The notes under the pieces were generated by a model. It saw nothing but the letters and a program-made list of their open reading frames with translations. It made no database searches and was not told where the DNA came from. From Nibrella viscosa (lineage in GTDB: Bacteria; Bacteroidota; Bacteroidia; Cytophagales; Spirosomataceae), in assembly GCF_039541875.1 (NCBI RefSeq), contig NZ_BAABHB010000001.1:186001-250000 (forward strand): DNA of 64,000 nucleotides, given 5' to 3'. The first letter of the stretch is position 1. Every line of letters starts with the position of its first letter. The translations under genes and the position numbers were made by a program. Of this stretch, positions 15,567 through 23,798 are shown one piece after another.

Positions 15567-18131
15567 TTAAACCATTTCCGCCCGGCGGCCGGTCTTGGTT
15601 TTCGTTTTGTGATATTCGCGGTACCGACGCACCGTTGCCATCGTGAAGCCGAGGACGAGAATCAGCGTACCAATCCATAACAGGTTGATCAGCGGCTTCT
15701 CCATTGCTTTCAGCACAATGTAGTCGCGCTGGGTGCGGTTGACCGCAAACGTAAACTGGCCGGTCTGCGGGTTAATTTCGTTTAACTGAATCCGGACGCC
15801 CAGTTCTTCGCTGGTATCGGCTTTGCGGCCAATCAGGCGGTCTTTGATCACAAACACCGGCTCCAGCATATACTCCTGGTTTTTGTCGAGCACGCGGATC
15901 ATGGCTTTTACAGCCGCATCTTCCGGCCCCAGTTGCATGCCTTCGACCTCGGTCGTCCGCACCACATTATCCAGAACGGCCACGTAGTCGTTCAGGAAGA
16001 ACGTATCTTTCAGCGACACTTTATACTCTTCGGTCTTGCTCCACTGATTTTCCGACGATGGATCGGGGATTGACGATACGAAGGTGTACAAATCTTTGCC
16101 GGCCTTCCGGCGAATATCGGGCGAGGATAGCAACCCCATTCGCTCGTTGACCTGCGCCCGTGGATACAGGCTGAATATTTTGCCGTTCGGTTCGCGGTAC
16201 TCTACCTCATAATACACGTTTTCGGGGTACAAGGCCAGCGTATCGCCTTTCTTGTGGTAAAGCTTACCATTCTGCTCTATATCCCGCAGGGCAAGGCCGT
16301 GAAAATCACCTTCAATAACCTCGACCCAGTTCTTGGGCACATAGCCCGGTACATCCCGGATTTCGACCCGTGGGCCGCGGTAGGTCAGCGTGTAAGGTCC
16401 CATCCGCTCCGACTGATTAAGCCAGAGCAGTATATTTTCCTTGTTTTCCTTATTGTCGTTTTTGGTGAAATCCTCGCTTTTGGAAATCATCAGGCCGCTG
16501 TTGTTGATGGAGACCACCCGCGAGAAGCCCGACGAGAACAGCACGCCAATCAGCATCAGGGCCATACCCATATGGGTTACGGCCCCGCCCGATACCCGGT
16601 AATTACCCCGGACAATACCCAGCAGGATGGTCCCGTTGGCGAGCAGGGCAAAAACGGCAGCCACCAGCAGCGCCATATACACCGGATTGCGAATTTCGCC
16701 AAAGGTGATAAGGGCCGCACTCACCAGCAGCGTCAGCAGGGCCGGAGCCGTCAGCGCCCGCCAGTTTCCTTTCTCCACTTTGCGCCACCACAGATACTGA
16801 CCGATACCGGTCAACAACGCAATAACGACAAAGAACCAGACCTGAAATTTATTGTAATGAGCAATCTGATCGGCAGGTAGGGCCAGGTTGGAGACAACGC
16901 CAAACAGTTCGGCTACTTTGTTGTAAACCGGAATGGAGGTGGTGGCCAGAACCTGAAAGCTGGCCAGGCAGATTACCGTAGCCCCGATAAACAGCCAGAA
17001 TTCTTTGCTATAGACCGACGCTTCTTCTTCATCCGACGGAATTAGCTTCCATTTGCGGACCATCAGCCCAACCGCCAGCGCCACAAACGCCAGCAGGTAA
17101 ATCAGCAACTGCCCCGACAGGCCCAGATCGGTAAAGGAGTGTACCGATGCGTTCCCCAAAATACCGCTGCGGGTCAGGAAGGTTGAATACAGAATGAGCA
17201 GGAAGGAGGCAACCGACAGAATAATGGCCGACTTCAGCCCCGTTGAGCTGCGCCGGGCAATAATCATGGTGTGCAGGGAGGCCACCAGCACCAGCCAGGG
17301 TACATATACAGAATTTTCGACCGGGTCCCAGTTCCAGTAGCCGCCGAAGTTCAGCGTCTCGTAGGCCCAGTAGCCACCCATCAGAATACCCACGCCCAGC
17401 ACCATAGCTGCCAGCAGCGACCAGGGCAGCGCCGGCCGGATCCACTCCAGCGGCTGGTTACGCCACAGGCCCGCCAGGCAGTAGGCAAACGGCACCATCG
17501 TCAGCGCAAAACCCAGAAACAAGGTGGGCGGGTGAATCACCATCCAGTAGTTCTGGAGCAGCGGGTTCAGCCCGTTGCCATCTTTTGGAACAAAATTAGG
17601 ATCTGTAGCGAAAATAGGGGTGTTGGGCATCGCTTCGCGCAGCAGCAGGAACGGCGAGCTGCCAATCTTGACCGAGTCGCCAAAGACTACGCCCAGAATC
17701 ATCGACGCCAGGAAGGCCTGTACCAGCGCAAAGACCGTCATCATGGGTGCCTCCCAGCGTTTGTCGGTGCGCGTCAGAATAACGCCCAGCACGGCATTCC
17801 AGAACAGCCAGAGCAGGAAACTACCTTCCTGACCTTCCCAGAAGCAGGAAATCATATAATGCGTCGGCAAGGCCAGCGAGGAGTGGCTCCAGGCGTAATG
17901 GTATTCGAAATAATGGTTATATATGATCCAGAAGAGGCTGGCAACTACCCCGACAACGGCCGCGCCGTGCACGTAGAAAGCCATACGGGCCAGCCTGCGC
18001 CATTGCGCCGTTTCGGCCAGATCGGTACTGCCAAGCGCCGTTTTCAGGTAGGCAACCGTAGCCACCAATGCCGTGACAAACGACAGGATTACGAACAAAT
18101 GACCCAGATTACCGACGGTTGTGTGTATCAT
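15567..18131 (-). CDS. ccmF: Heme lyase CcmF/CcsA family protein
   Basis: An 854-residue polytopic protein that delivers heme to apocytochrome c at the outer face of the inner membrane. Conserved elements are the glutamate-containing CFWEGQEGSFLLWLFWN (about 96-112), periplasmic His in VIHPPTLFLG (about 198-207) and the tryptophan-rich WWD-type heme site GGYWAYETLNFGGYWNWDPVE (252-272), then more helices and a large C-terminal periplasmic domain (about 540-820) before a last helix. It is longer than proteobacterial CcmF (about 650 residues), with most of the extra length in the periplasmic domain. It lies in a minus-strand ccm cluster; ccmE is upstream, separated by heptad repeat copy D. Confidence 0.92.
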   Translation of the reverse strand: MIHTTVGNLGHLFVILSFVTALVATVAYLKTALGSTDLAETAQWRRLARMAFYVHGAAVVGVVASLFWIIYNHYFEYHYAWSHSSLALPTHYMISCFWEGQEGSFLLWLFWNAVLGVILTRTDKRWEAPMMTVFALVQAFLASMILGVVFGDSVKIGSSPFLLLREAMPNTPIFATDPNFVPKDGNGLNPLLQNYWMVIHPPTLFLGFALTMVPFAYCLAGLWRNQPLEWIRPALPWSLLAAMVLGVGILMGGYWAYETLNFGGYWNWDPVENSVYVPWLVLVASLHTMIIARRSSTGLKSAIILSVASFLLILYSTFLTRSGILGNASVHSFTDLGLSGQLLIYLLAFVALAVGLMVRKWKLIPSDEEEASVYSKEFWLFIGATVICLASFQVLATTSIPVYNKVAELFGVVSNLALPADQIAHYNKFQVWFFVVIALLTGIGQYLWWRKVEKGNWRALTAPALLTLLVSAALITFGEIRNPVYMALLVAAVFALLANGTILLGIVRGNYRVSGGAVTHMGMALMLIGVLFSSGFSRVVSINNSGLMISKSEDFTKNDNKENKENILLWLNQSERMGPYTLTYRGPRVEIRDVPGYVPKNWVEVIEGDFHGLALRDIEQNGKLYHKKGDTLALYPENVYYEVEYREPNGKIFSLYPRAQVNERMGLLSSPDIRRKAGKDLYTFVSSIPDPSSENQWSKTEEYKVSLKDTFFLNDYVAVLDNVVRTTEVEGMQLGPEDAAVKAMIRVLDKNQEYMLEPVFVIKDRLIGRKADTSEELGVRIQLNEINPQTGQFTFAVNRTQRDYIVLKAMEKPLINLLWIGTLILVLGFTMATVRRYREYHKTKTKTGRRAEMV

Positions 18132-18139
18132 TTTTTAGA

Positions 18140-18246
18140 GTTTGAAGTTTGAGGTTTAAGGTTTGAAGTTGGAAAGGTGCAACCTGGCCGTTAAAGGTGC
18201 CTGAGCGGAGCAACTTCAAACTTCAGACTTCGAACGTCAAACTATA
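18140..18246. repeat. Heptad inverted repeat, copy D
   Basis: Left arm 18140-18174: GTTTGAA, GTTTGAG, GTTTAAG, GTTTGAA, GTTGGAA. Right arm 18212-18246: AACTTCA, AACTTCA, GACTTCG, AACGTCA, AACTATA. The 7-nt register is unbroken in each arm. The core GCGGAGCAAC lies at 18205-18214, at the loop/right-arm junction, as in copies B and J. It lies between co-directional ccmE and ccmF and overlaps the last base pairs of ccmE. Confidence 0.88.
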
Positions 18247-18682
18247 ATTTAGCTGTTTTCGCTTCGTGTTCCGTAACCTCCAGCTTGTTATCCTGATATT
18301 TCGAGGGGCACTTCAGCAGAATCTTGTTGGCCTGGAAATGATCGCCCTGCATGGAGCCGATAACCACCACTTGTTCGGAGCGGTCGAAGTCCTGCGGTTT
18401 GGGGCTGTTGTAGACTACGCGCTGTACCCGGTTGGCGTTGTCAACCAGCGTAAACTCGAAATGATTGGGGTCAACCTCGGGCTGGTAGTGCATGCCTTCG
18501 ATCTGGCCACGGGGGTCTTTTTTCAGCTTACCCACCACGTGAATCATATCTTTCTCTCCGTTGCGGGCCAGTTCTTCGGCCTGCGTAAAGTTCACGTACG
18601 AACTAGCGTCGCCGGCCGTCGAAACAATAATGCCGATAGCCAGCGCAATGACGATAATGCCGATGATGTGCGAAATTTTCAT
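18242..18682 (-). CDS. ccmE: Heme chaperone CcmE, CxxxY type
   Basis: A 146-residue membrane-anchored OB-fold protein. The N-terminal anchor is about residues 5-22, followed by the beta-barrel with VVGKLKKDPRG and VVVIGSMQGDHFQANKILLKCPSKY. In classical CcmE heme is bound covalently to a histidine in an HxxxY motif. Here that position is Cys125 with Tyr129 (C-P-S-K-Y), the variant known from archaea and some sulfate reducers. The partner ATPase CcmA is not encoded in the window. It lies directly downstream of ccmD with a 30-base gap and is likely co-transcribed. Confidence 0.9.
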   Translation of the reverse strand: MKISHIIGIIVIALAIGIIVSTAGDASSYVNFTQAEELARNGEKDMIHVVGKLKKDPRGQIEGMHYQPEVDPNHFEFTLVDNANRVQRVVYNSPKPQDFDRSEQVVVIGSMQGDHFQANKILLKCPSKYQDNKLEVTEHEAKTAKL

Positions 18683-18712
18683 AGGAGTACGAATAAAGTC
18701 AGGGAGGAGGGT

Positions 18713-18964
18713 TTATGAGCGGATGTCGGCCGTTTTTTTGAGTTTCACATCTTTCTCCAGTTTGCCAATTTGGCGGTCGAGCCGTACCAGGTACGTGACG
18801 ATGCCGACAAAGACGACGGCAATCACCAGCACCACCACCCATATTTTACCGTCGGCCCGGAGCCGGTCGGCCATCTCGACCTGGTCGGGCGTTTGGGCCA
18901 TCAGAGATTGTGTTATAAGCAGCAGAGCCGCCGGCAAAGCTTTTTTCCAGAGCGTTAAGCGCAT
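18713..18964 (-). CDS. ccmD: CcmD family small membrane protein
   Basis: An 83-residue protein with a cleavable-looking signal (MRLTLWKKALPAALLLITQSLMAQ), a short polar stretch, one transmembrane helix (about 43-62) and a cytosolic tail LVRLDRQIGKLEKDVKLKK. The helix followed by LxRLDRxIxxLE is the pattern used to recognise Bacteroidota CcmD-like proteins. In other bacteria CcmD helps release holo-CcmE from the CcmABC complex. It lies between ccmC and ccmE. The signal-like extension is longer than in proteobacterial CcmD. Confidence 0.8.
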   Translation of the reverse strand: MRLTLWKKALPAALLLITQSLMAQTPDQVEMADRLRADGKIWVVVLVIAVVFVGIVTYLVRLDRQIGKLEKDVKLKKTADIRS

Positions 18965-19007
18965 ATATAAGGGAGTAATCTAAGTAATAACATAAAATGG
19001 GAAAGAA

Positions 19008-19667
19008 TCATTCCTCGGTAACGGCCTGCAACCGGCGCAAACGGATTCGTAATTCGGTAATCCAGACGCCCATCAGCGTCCAGCCGATCACGGCCGGGTA
19101 AAAGACCATTCGCATCTGGTTGTTCATATCGTACTGCCCGAATGCCGGATTACCGCCGTTGCCGGGGTGGAGCGAATCGGTCAGCCGGGGCAGCACAAAG
19201 ATGAGCGGAATAAAGACCGCAAACGCAAAGATGTTGTACACCGCCGAAATCCGGGCCCGGCGCTGCTCATCGTCAAACGAGCCGCGCAGAATCAGGTAGG
19301 CAAAGTACAGCAGCATACCCACGGCCACGCCGTTCAGCTTCGGGTCGTTGGGCCAGGGTTCGCCCCAGGTAAAATTGGCCCAGATCGCACCCGTAGCGCA
19401 GCCCAGCAGGCCGAACACAATGGCCGAATTGGCAAACTCGACAGCAACAAGATCATCGTCGGGGCGACCGTTGCGCAGGTAGCGGATTGAGTAGATCATT
19501 GACGTAAGCAGCAGAACGATCATGCCGAACCACAGCGGCACGTGAAAGTACACGTTCCGGATACTTTCATTGAGAATCGGCTGCCGGGGTACGGTACCGA
19601 GGAGGCCCGCCAGAATGACGTATGTCAGGATGGCTACGGCCAGAATTTTCCACCAGTTTTGTTTCAT
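19008..19667 (-). CDS. ccmC: Heme-handling membrane protein CcmC
   Basis: A 219-residue protein with six hydrophobic segments. Features of CcmC are the first periplasmic loop NVYFHVPLWFG with a heme-axial His, the tryptophan-rich periplasmic segment GAIWANFTWGEPWPNDPKLN (WWD domain) and a late periplasmic loop. CcmC presents heme to CcmE for covalent attachment. Its ATG overlaps the stop of the degenerate PIN-domain fragment upstream (ATGA), so the remnant occupies the space where the gene once followed ccmB directly. Confidence 0.9.
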   Translation of the reverse strand: MKQNWWKILAVAILTYVILAGLLGTVPRQPILNESIRNVYFHVPLWFGMIVLLLTSMIYSIRYLRNGRPDDDLVAVEFANSAIVFGLLGCATGAIWANFTWGEPWPNDPKLNGVAVGMLLYFAYLILRGSFDDEQRRARISAVYNIFAFAVFIPLIFVLPRLTDSLHPGNGGNPAFGQYDMNNQMRMVFYPAVIGWTLMGVWITELRIRLRRLQAVTEE

Positions 19668-19795
19668 ATTGGTTGTGACTCTTCAGTCAAAGGTACTATA
19701 TCAATCAAACTCTCAAATCGCCGGAAATCCTGAACATTGTTGGTCAGTAGTTTCCGGATGCCGTATTGCTGCATCGTGGCCACGATGTTAGTCTC
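19664..19795 (-). pseudogene. Remnant of a PIN-domain (VapC-like) toxin
   Basis: In the minus frame ending at TGA 19666-19664, about 40 codons read as a PIN-domain C-terminus. The key part is NIVATMQQYGIRKLLTNN, followed by QDFRRFE and a closing strand DIVPL. This is the typical PIN pattern of D-x-x-I-A, then G-x-x-x-L-x-T-x-N and D-F. The frame is closed upstream by a stop at about 19794-19796, and the N-terminal two thirds, including the first catalytic acidic residues, are absent. It is therefore a deletion relic, next to an AF2212-like antitoxin frame. Confidence 0.7.
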
Positions 19796-19863
19796 TTAGC
19801 CTGGTCATGAAATGCGGAGTCGGAAATTGTCCCGTGAAAATTTCTGACCGGGATTTTCACGTT

Positions 19864-20013
19864 TTATATCGTAGGCAGTTGCACTACACTTTTCTTTTTC
19901 GGGCGGACCGCTTTCTCATTGTATACGATCACAACCTCAACCGCACCTTCGGTTGGAAGCTCTTCTTCCAGCTTTAACTCCCCATTATTGTAAATACCTC
20001 TTACAGTTTTCAT
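19864..20013 (-). CDS. Orphan antitoxin, AF2212/VapB-like
   Basis: A 49-residue minus-strand frame beginning MKTVRGIYNNGELKLEEELP. The pattern of a short N-terminal strand, Y-x-N-G-x-L, a Leu/Glu-rich turn and a second strand (AVEVVIVYNE) resembles AF2212-like (DUF104) antitoxins that partner PIN toxins. The basic tail is RPKKKS. The expected toxin partner survives only as a fragment about 70 bases downstream. A hairpin (19833-19861) separates them. The pair lies between ccmB and ccmC, suggesting insertion into the operon followed by loss of the toxin. Confidence 0.6.
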   Translation of the reverse strand: MKTVRGIYNNGELKLEEELPTEGAVEVVIVYNEKAVRPKKKSVVQLPTI

Positions 20014-20025
20014 AGTGTTAACAGG

Positions 20026-20700
20026 TTAACTCCGCCATAAAAACGGAAACAACATCCATGACAGCACCAGCACAATGGCATCGATAGCCAGCACGGTTCC
20101 GATTTCGTCCATACTCACGCTGCGGTCGAGGCCGTCGATGGCGTTCTTCGATACCCGCAGCAGCATCAGCAGCAGGGGCAGAATGATCGGGAAGCTCAGC
20201 ACCGCCATCAGGGTCGCGCTGTTTTCGGCCTTGGAGGCAATGCCCGCAATCAGCGTCAGCGAGGCCGCAAAGCCTACCGCCCCCAGCAGCAGACTGAGCA
20301 GGTACAGCGGCACATCGGCCACCGGATTCCCCAGCACAAAGGCATATACACTAAAACCCAGGCCCGCCAGTACCAGCATCAACACGGTATTGTACAGGAT
20401 CTTCGACAGGATGATCTGCTGCGGACTGGCCAGGGTATAATAATAGAGCAGCCGACCGGCCCGCTCCTGCACAAAGCTCTTGGCAATGGCGTTGATGGCC
20501 GTAAACAGGAGAATGATCCAGAATAAGGTGTTCCAGACGATAGGGGTAAGCTGGTTGCGCCGGGCGTTGAAGCTCAGGTAACAGACAAATACCGCCCCTA
20601 CAATGTACAGCAGCATTCCGTTGAGGGCGTACCGCTGCCGCCATTCCAGCCGGAATTCCTTCTGCATCAAAGCACCAATCTGTTGCACCGACTCGGGCAT
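20026..20700 (-). CDS. ccmB: Heme exporter subunit CcmB
   Basis: A 224-residue protein with six hydrophobic segments and a cytosolic start (ALMQKEFRLEWRQRYALNG) typical of CcmB, the membrane subunit of the CcmAB complex that powers release of heme-bound CcmE. The conserved SFVQERAGRLLYYYTLASP loop is present. The ATP-binding partner CcmA is not adjacent and must be elsewhere if the complex works. It is divergent from feoA, with a 190-base intergenic gap. It is separated from ccmC by the toxin-antitoxin remnant, so it may not be in the same transcript as the rest of the cluster. Confidence 0.9.
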   Translation of the reverse strand: MPESVQQIGALMQKEFRLEWRQRYALNGMLLYIVGAVFVCYLSFNARRNQLTPIVWNTLFWIILLFTAINAIAKSFVQERAGRLLYYYTLASPQQIILSKILYNTVLMLVLAGLGFSVYAFVLGNPVADVPLYLLSLLLGAVGFAASLTLIAGIASKAENSATLMAVLSFPIILPLLLMLLRVSKNAIDGLDRSVSMDEIGTVLAIDAIVLVLSWMLFPFLWRS

Positions 20701-20890
20701 AATTCTCCTGTTTAATAGACAAAATTACGACACAAAGGCGTTCCCTCGGAGGGCTTGCCTGAGTAAATCTCCTGATTTTTGTCATGAATTGGTAAACATT
20801 CATGTTCAGGCAGCTTTTGTTTGCATTTACAAACTTTCCTGAGTAATCTTGCATTTGTTTATAATAAATCTAAATACGAATAAGGCAGGT

Positions 20891-21151
20891 ATGGCAAAAC
20901 GAAGTGTCGCCCAGCAACAAAGTGTCACCCAGCGCAGCGTAGCGGATTTGAAAGTAGGCGAGAAGGCTGTGATCCGTTCTTTCAGCGATCAGTGGATGTC
21001 GTTGAAATTACTGGAAATGGGCTGCCTGCCGGGTGTTGAGGTGTCGCTGCACTGCAAAGCCCCCCTGGGAGATCCTATCTGCCTGAACATATCCGGCTGC
21101 TACTGCCTGTCTATGCGGAAAGATGAGGCTGCAACCATATTAGTGGCCTAA
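20891..21151 (+). CDS. feoA: Ferrous iron transport protein FeoA
   Basis: An 86-residue SH3-like cytosolic protein that assists FeoB. The FeoA fold runs from SVADLKVGEKAVIRSF through LLEMGCLPGVEVSLHCKAPLGDP to a terminal strand. It carries an 18-residue polar N-terminal extension rich in Gln, Ser and Val. The start at 20891 (MAKRS) is preferred to the ATG at 20849 because the upstream codons run through the AT-rich promoter region, including TAATCTTG at about 20842. feoB follows 32 bases downstream, in an feoAB operon. Confidence 0.9.
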   Translation: MAKRSVAQQQSVTQRSVADLKVGEKAVIRSFSDQWMSLKLLEMGCLPGVEVSLHCKAPLGDPICLNISGCYCLSMRKDEAATILVA

Positions 21152-21183
21152 CGCCGGGTTGCTCGTTTACAAAGCTTAAGTCG

Positions 21184-23313
21184 TTGAAATCGCATCCTGT
21201 AATAGCACTGATCGGTAATCCAAACGCAGGCAAATCGTCGTTATTTAACCAACTGACGGGTCTGCGGCAGAAAACCGGTAACTTCCCCGGCGTTACGGTC
21301 GACAAAAGGTCCGGTACCTTTACCCTCCCTGGTCAGCATGGGCAAAAGCCTGTCGATATTACCGTAGTTGACTTACCCGGCGTATACTCCATTTATCCAA
21401 AGTCACTTGACGAACAGATCGTCACCGATATTCTGGCGAATCCGCACCATCCCGATTACCCGGATGTAGCCGTGGTGGTAGTCGATGCCTCCAACCTCCG
21501 CCGGAACCTGCTGCTCTTTACCCAGATTGCTGATCTGAACCTGCCCGTGGTGCTGGCCCTGAACATGCTGGATGTAGCCAAACAGCAACACCTCGACGTG
21601 AACGCCGTGAAACTGGCCATGAAGCTGGGAGTGCCGGTGGTACGAATCAACGCCCGGACCGGCGAAGGGGTCAGCAACCTGAAACAAGCCGTTCTGGCGC
21701 AGCTAAACCAGCCTAGTTACGTTCAGGCGCTCTTTTTTGACCCGGCCGAAGCTGTACCTGACCTGATTGAAGATACCAAAGCTAACTACCAGCTCAACAA
21801 CAATTACCTGGCGCTCCAATATGTGATGCAGCACGATGGCTTCTCGTTCCTGAACCGGCGGCAGCGCGAGGGGCTCGACGGACTTATTGACCGCTATCGC
21901 TTCAGCGAACCCGATTTTCAGGCGCAGGAAACCATCCAGCGTTACCAGCGTATAGCTGAGGTAGTGACGGAGGCCGTCACTGACCGCCGACCGCTGAACC
22001 AGCCTACGTGGAGTCAGCGTATCGATAAAGTGTTACTGCACCCGGTATGGGGCTATCTGTTGTTCCTGTTTATTCTGCTGCTCATTTTCCAGGCTATTTT
22101 TGCCTGGGCGGAGCCGTTTATGAACGCCATTGACGAAGGGGTGGCCTGGCTCAACGGAACGCTGAAGGAGCAGTTGCCGGATAGTCCGCTCACCAGTCTG
22201 CTTACCGATGGCGTGCTGGCCGGGATTGGCGGTATTCTGGTGTTTATTCCGCAGATAGCCTTTTTGTTCATGCTGGTATCGGTACTGGAGGAGTCGGGTT
22301 ATATGTCGCGGGTGATGGTACTGATGGATCGGATCATGCGCAAGTTTGGGCTGAACGGCCGCAGTGTAGTGCCGCTGATTTCGGGCGTGGCCTGCGCCGT
22401 ACCGGCCATCATGGCGACCCGTACCATCGGTACCCGGCGCGAACGACTCATTACTATTCTGGTAACACCCCTGATGAGTTGCTCGGCGCGTTTGCCGATC
22501 TACACCATTCTGATTGCCCTGGTGGTGCCCGATCAGCCGGTATTAGGCTTATTAAACCTACAGGGGCTGGCGCTGCTGGGTCTTTACCTGCTGGGCTTTG
22601 TGGCTGCGTTAGTGGCGGCTTTTATATTGAAATCGATCCTGAAGACGAACGAACGCAGCCTGTTTGTAATGGAACTGCCCACCTTTAAGCTGCCGCGCTG
22701 GAATCACGTGGGTCTTACAGTCTGGGAAAGTGTCCGGGCGTTTGTCTGGGAGGCCGGCCGGGTCATTCTGGCTATCTCCATTGTGCTCTGGGTATTGGCC
22801 AGCTACGGCCCCGGCGATGCTATGGAGCGGGCAGAGGCCAGAGTACGGCAGGAGAACACGACGGCTCCAAAAGCAGCCCTGGAGAACGAGGTAGCAGCTC
22901 AGCGACTGGAATACTCGTATGCCGGCCACTTCGGTCATTTTATTGAACCGGCCATCAAACCGCTGGGTTACGACTGGAAAATAGGCATTGCCTTACTGAG
23001 TTCATTTGCCGCCCGCGAGGTGTTTGTCGGCACTATGTCAACCATTTACAGCATCGGCGATGCAGGCGAAGACAGTCAAACCATTCGGGATCGGCTGCGG
23101 TCGGAACGTAATCCGGATACTGGCGGACCAATGTACACCCCGGCTCTGGCGTTTTCGCTGCTGGTATTTTATGTGTTTGCCATGATGTGCATGAGCACGC
23201 TGGCAACGGTTTATCGGGAAACCAAAAGCTGGAAATGGCCGGTGGTGCAGTTAGCCTACATGAGCGCGCTGGCGTATCTGGCTGCTTTTCTGGTGTACCA
23301 GATAATGACGTAA
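21184..23313 (+). CDS. feoB: Ferrous iron transporter FeoB
   Basis: A 709-residue inner-membrane Fe(II) transporter. The N-terminal G domain has G1 GNPNAGKSS (11-19), G2 at the GVTVDKRSG segment, G3 DLPGVYS and G4 NMLD. A helical linker follows, then a membrane domain with two Gate regions (for example VPLISGVACAVPAIMATRTI) and the FeoB C-terminal segment. The start is a TTG at 21184; no in-frame ATG precedes the G domain, and the protein then begins with the usual short strand before G1. A strong terminator follows. No iron-regulator gene is adjacent. Confidence 0.95.
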   Translation: MKSHPVIALIGNPNAGKSSLFNQLTGLRQKTGNFPGVTVDKRSGTFTLPGQHGQKPVDITVVDLPGVYSIYPKSLDEQIVTDILANPHHPDYPDVAVVVVDASNLRRNLLLFTQIADLNLPVVLALNMLDVAKQQHLDVNAVKLAMKLGVPVVRINARTGEGVSNLKQAVLAQLNQPSYVQALFFDPAEAVPDLIEDTKANYQLNNNYLALQYVMQHDGFSFLNRRQREGLDGLIDRYRFSEPDFQAQETIQRYQRIAEVVTEAVTDRRPLNQPTWSQRIDKVLLHPVWGYLLFLFILLLIFQAIFAWAEPFMNAIDEGVAWLNGTLKEQLPDSPLTSLLTDGVLAGIGGILVFIPQIAFLFMLVSVLEESGYMSRVMVLMDRIMRKFGLNGRSVVPLISGVACAVPAIMATRTIGTRRERLITILVTPLMSCSARLPIYTILIALVVPDQPVLGLLNLQGLALLGLYLLGFVAALVAAFILKSILKTNERSLFVMELPTFKLPRWNHVGLTVWESVRAFVWEAGRVILAISIVLWVLASYGPGDAMERAEARVRQENTTAPKAALENEVAAQRLEYSYAGHFGHFIEPAIKPLGYDWKIGIALLSSFAAREVFVGTMSTIYSIGDAGEDSQTIRDRLRSERNPDTGGPMYTPALAFSLLVFYVFAMMCMSTLATVYRETKSWKWPVVQLAYMSALAYLAAFLVYQIMT

Positions 23314-23330
23314 TTCCCCAAAGAGGCATA

Positions 23331-23366
23331 AAAAAAGGCGATCTACAGCGGTAGATCGCCTTTTTT
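23331..23366 (+). terminator. Terminator after feoB
   Basis: GGCGATCTAC (23337-23346) and GTAGATCGCC (23351-23360) form a perfect 10-bp stem, extended by A and T runs, with a 4-base loop and a T6 tract. A-runs on the other side make it usable for the convergent small gene on the minus strand too. Confidence 0.92.
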
Positions 23367-23380
23367 GTGGGAGATACCCA

Positions 23381-23545
23381 TCAGAATATAAGACCTTTTT
23401 CGATTAAGGGGTAGATAAAGTGATACAGGATGTAACCAAACAAAGCTAATGATAATCCGCCCAAGGCAGTCGTCTGATCCATGTCAACGCTTGATTTTTT
23501 GGCGGACCGGCTCAGACGCCAGTCTTTTTGTGCAAAGTTTCTCAT
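23381..23545 (-). CDS. Small single-helix membrane protein (54 aa)
   Basis: Begins MRNFAQKDWRLSRSAKKS, a basic and polar N-terminus, then one hydrophobic helix (about 30-47, LGGLSLALFGYILYHF) and a short tail. The start at 23545 was chosen over an in-frame ATG 30 bases upstream because the N-terminal extension looks non-coding. It is convergent with feoB and shares its terminator. No family was recognised. Small single-pass proteins of this kind are common and unannotated in Cytophagales. Confidence 0.6.
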   Translation of the reverse strand: MRNFAQKDWRLSRSAKKSSVDMDQTTALGGLSLALFGYILYHFIYPLIEKGLIF

Positions 23546-23798
23546 GAGATACGTCGGTTTTGGTTGGTAAGGCAATCTATTACAAAATTGGTGCCTAACC
23601 TGTGGAACAAATGCCCCTCTTTTGTGGAGCGATTACCTCTATAACGAAAACATTGGCTGTTCGTTTTCCAACAGGAGATTAAAATTTTCTCACGTATACA
23701 AAGAGGCACATATGTAAAGGCCTAAAAATCTGTTGATTGTGGAAATAATTCCACAAAAAAAGATAACTTTTCTACACTAGAGGAATTAGGAAACGGTT
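23546..23798. other. Intergenic, AT-rich, no gene seen
   Basis: The stretch lies between the small membrane protein start and the nnr stop. It is clearly more AT-rich than its flanks. No coding frame, RNA gene, inverted heptad repeat or convincing terminator was found. Confidence 0.5.

Noticed and set aside
19833..19861. Hairpin between antitoxin and toxin fragment called as terminator
   Set aside because: The stem is clear but no T-run follows on the minus strand, so termination of the antitoxin transcript is unsupported.
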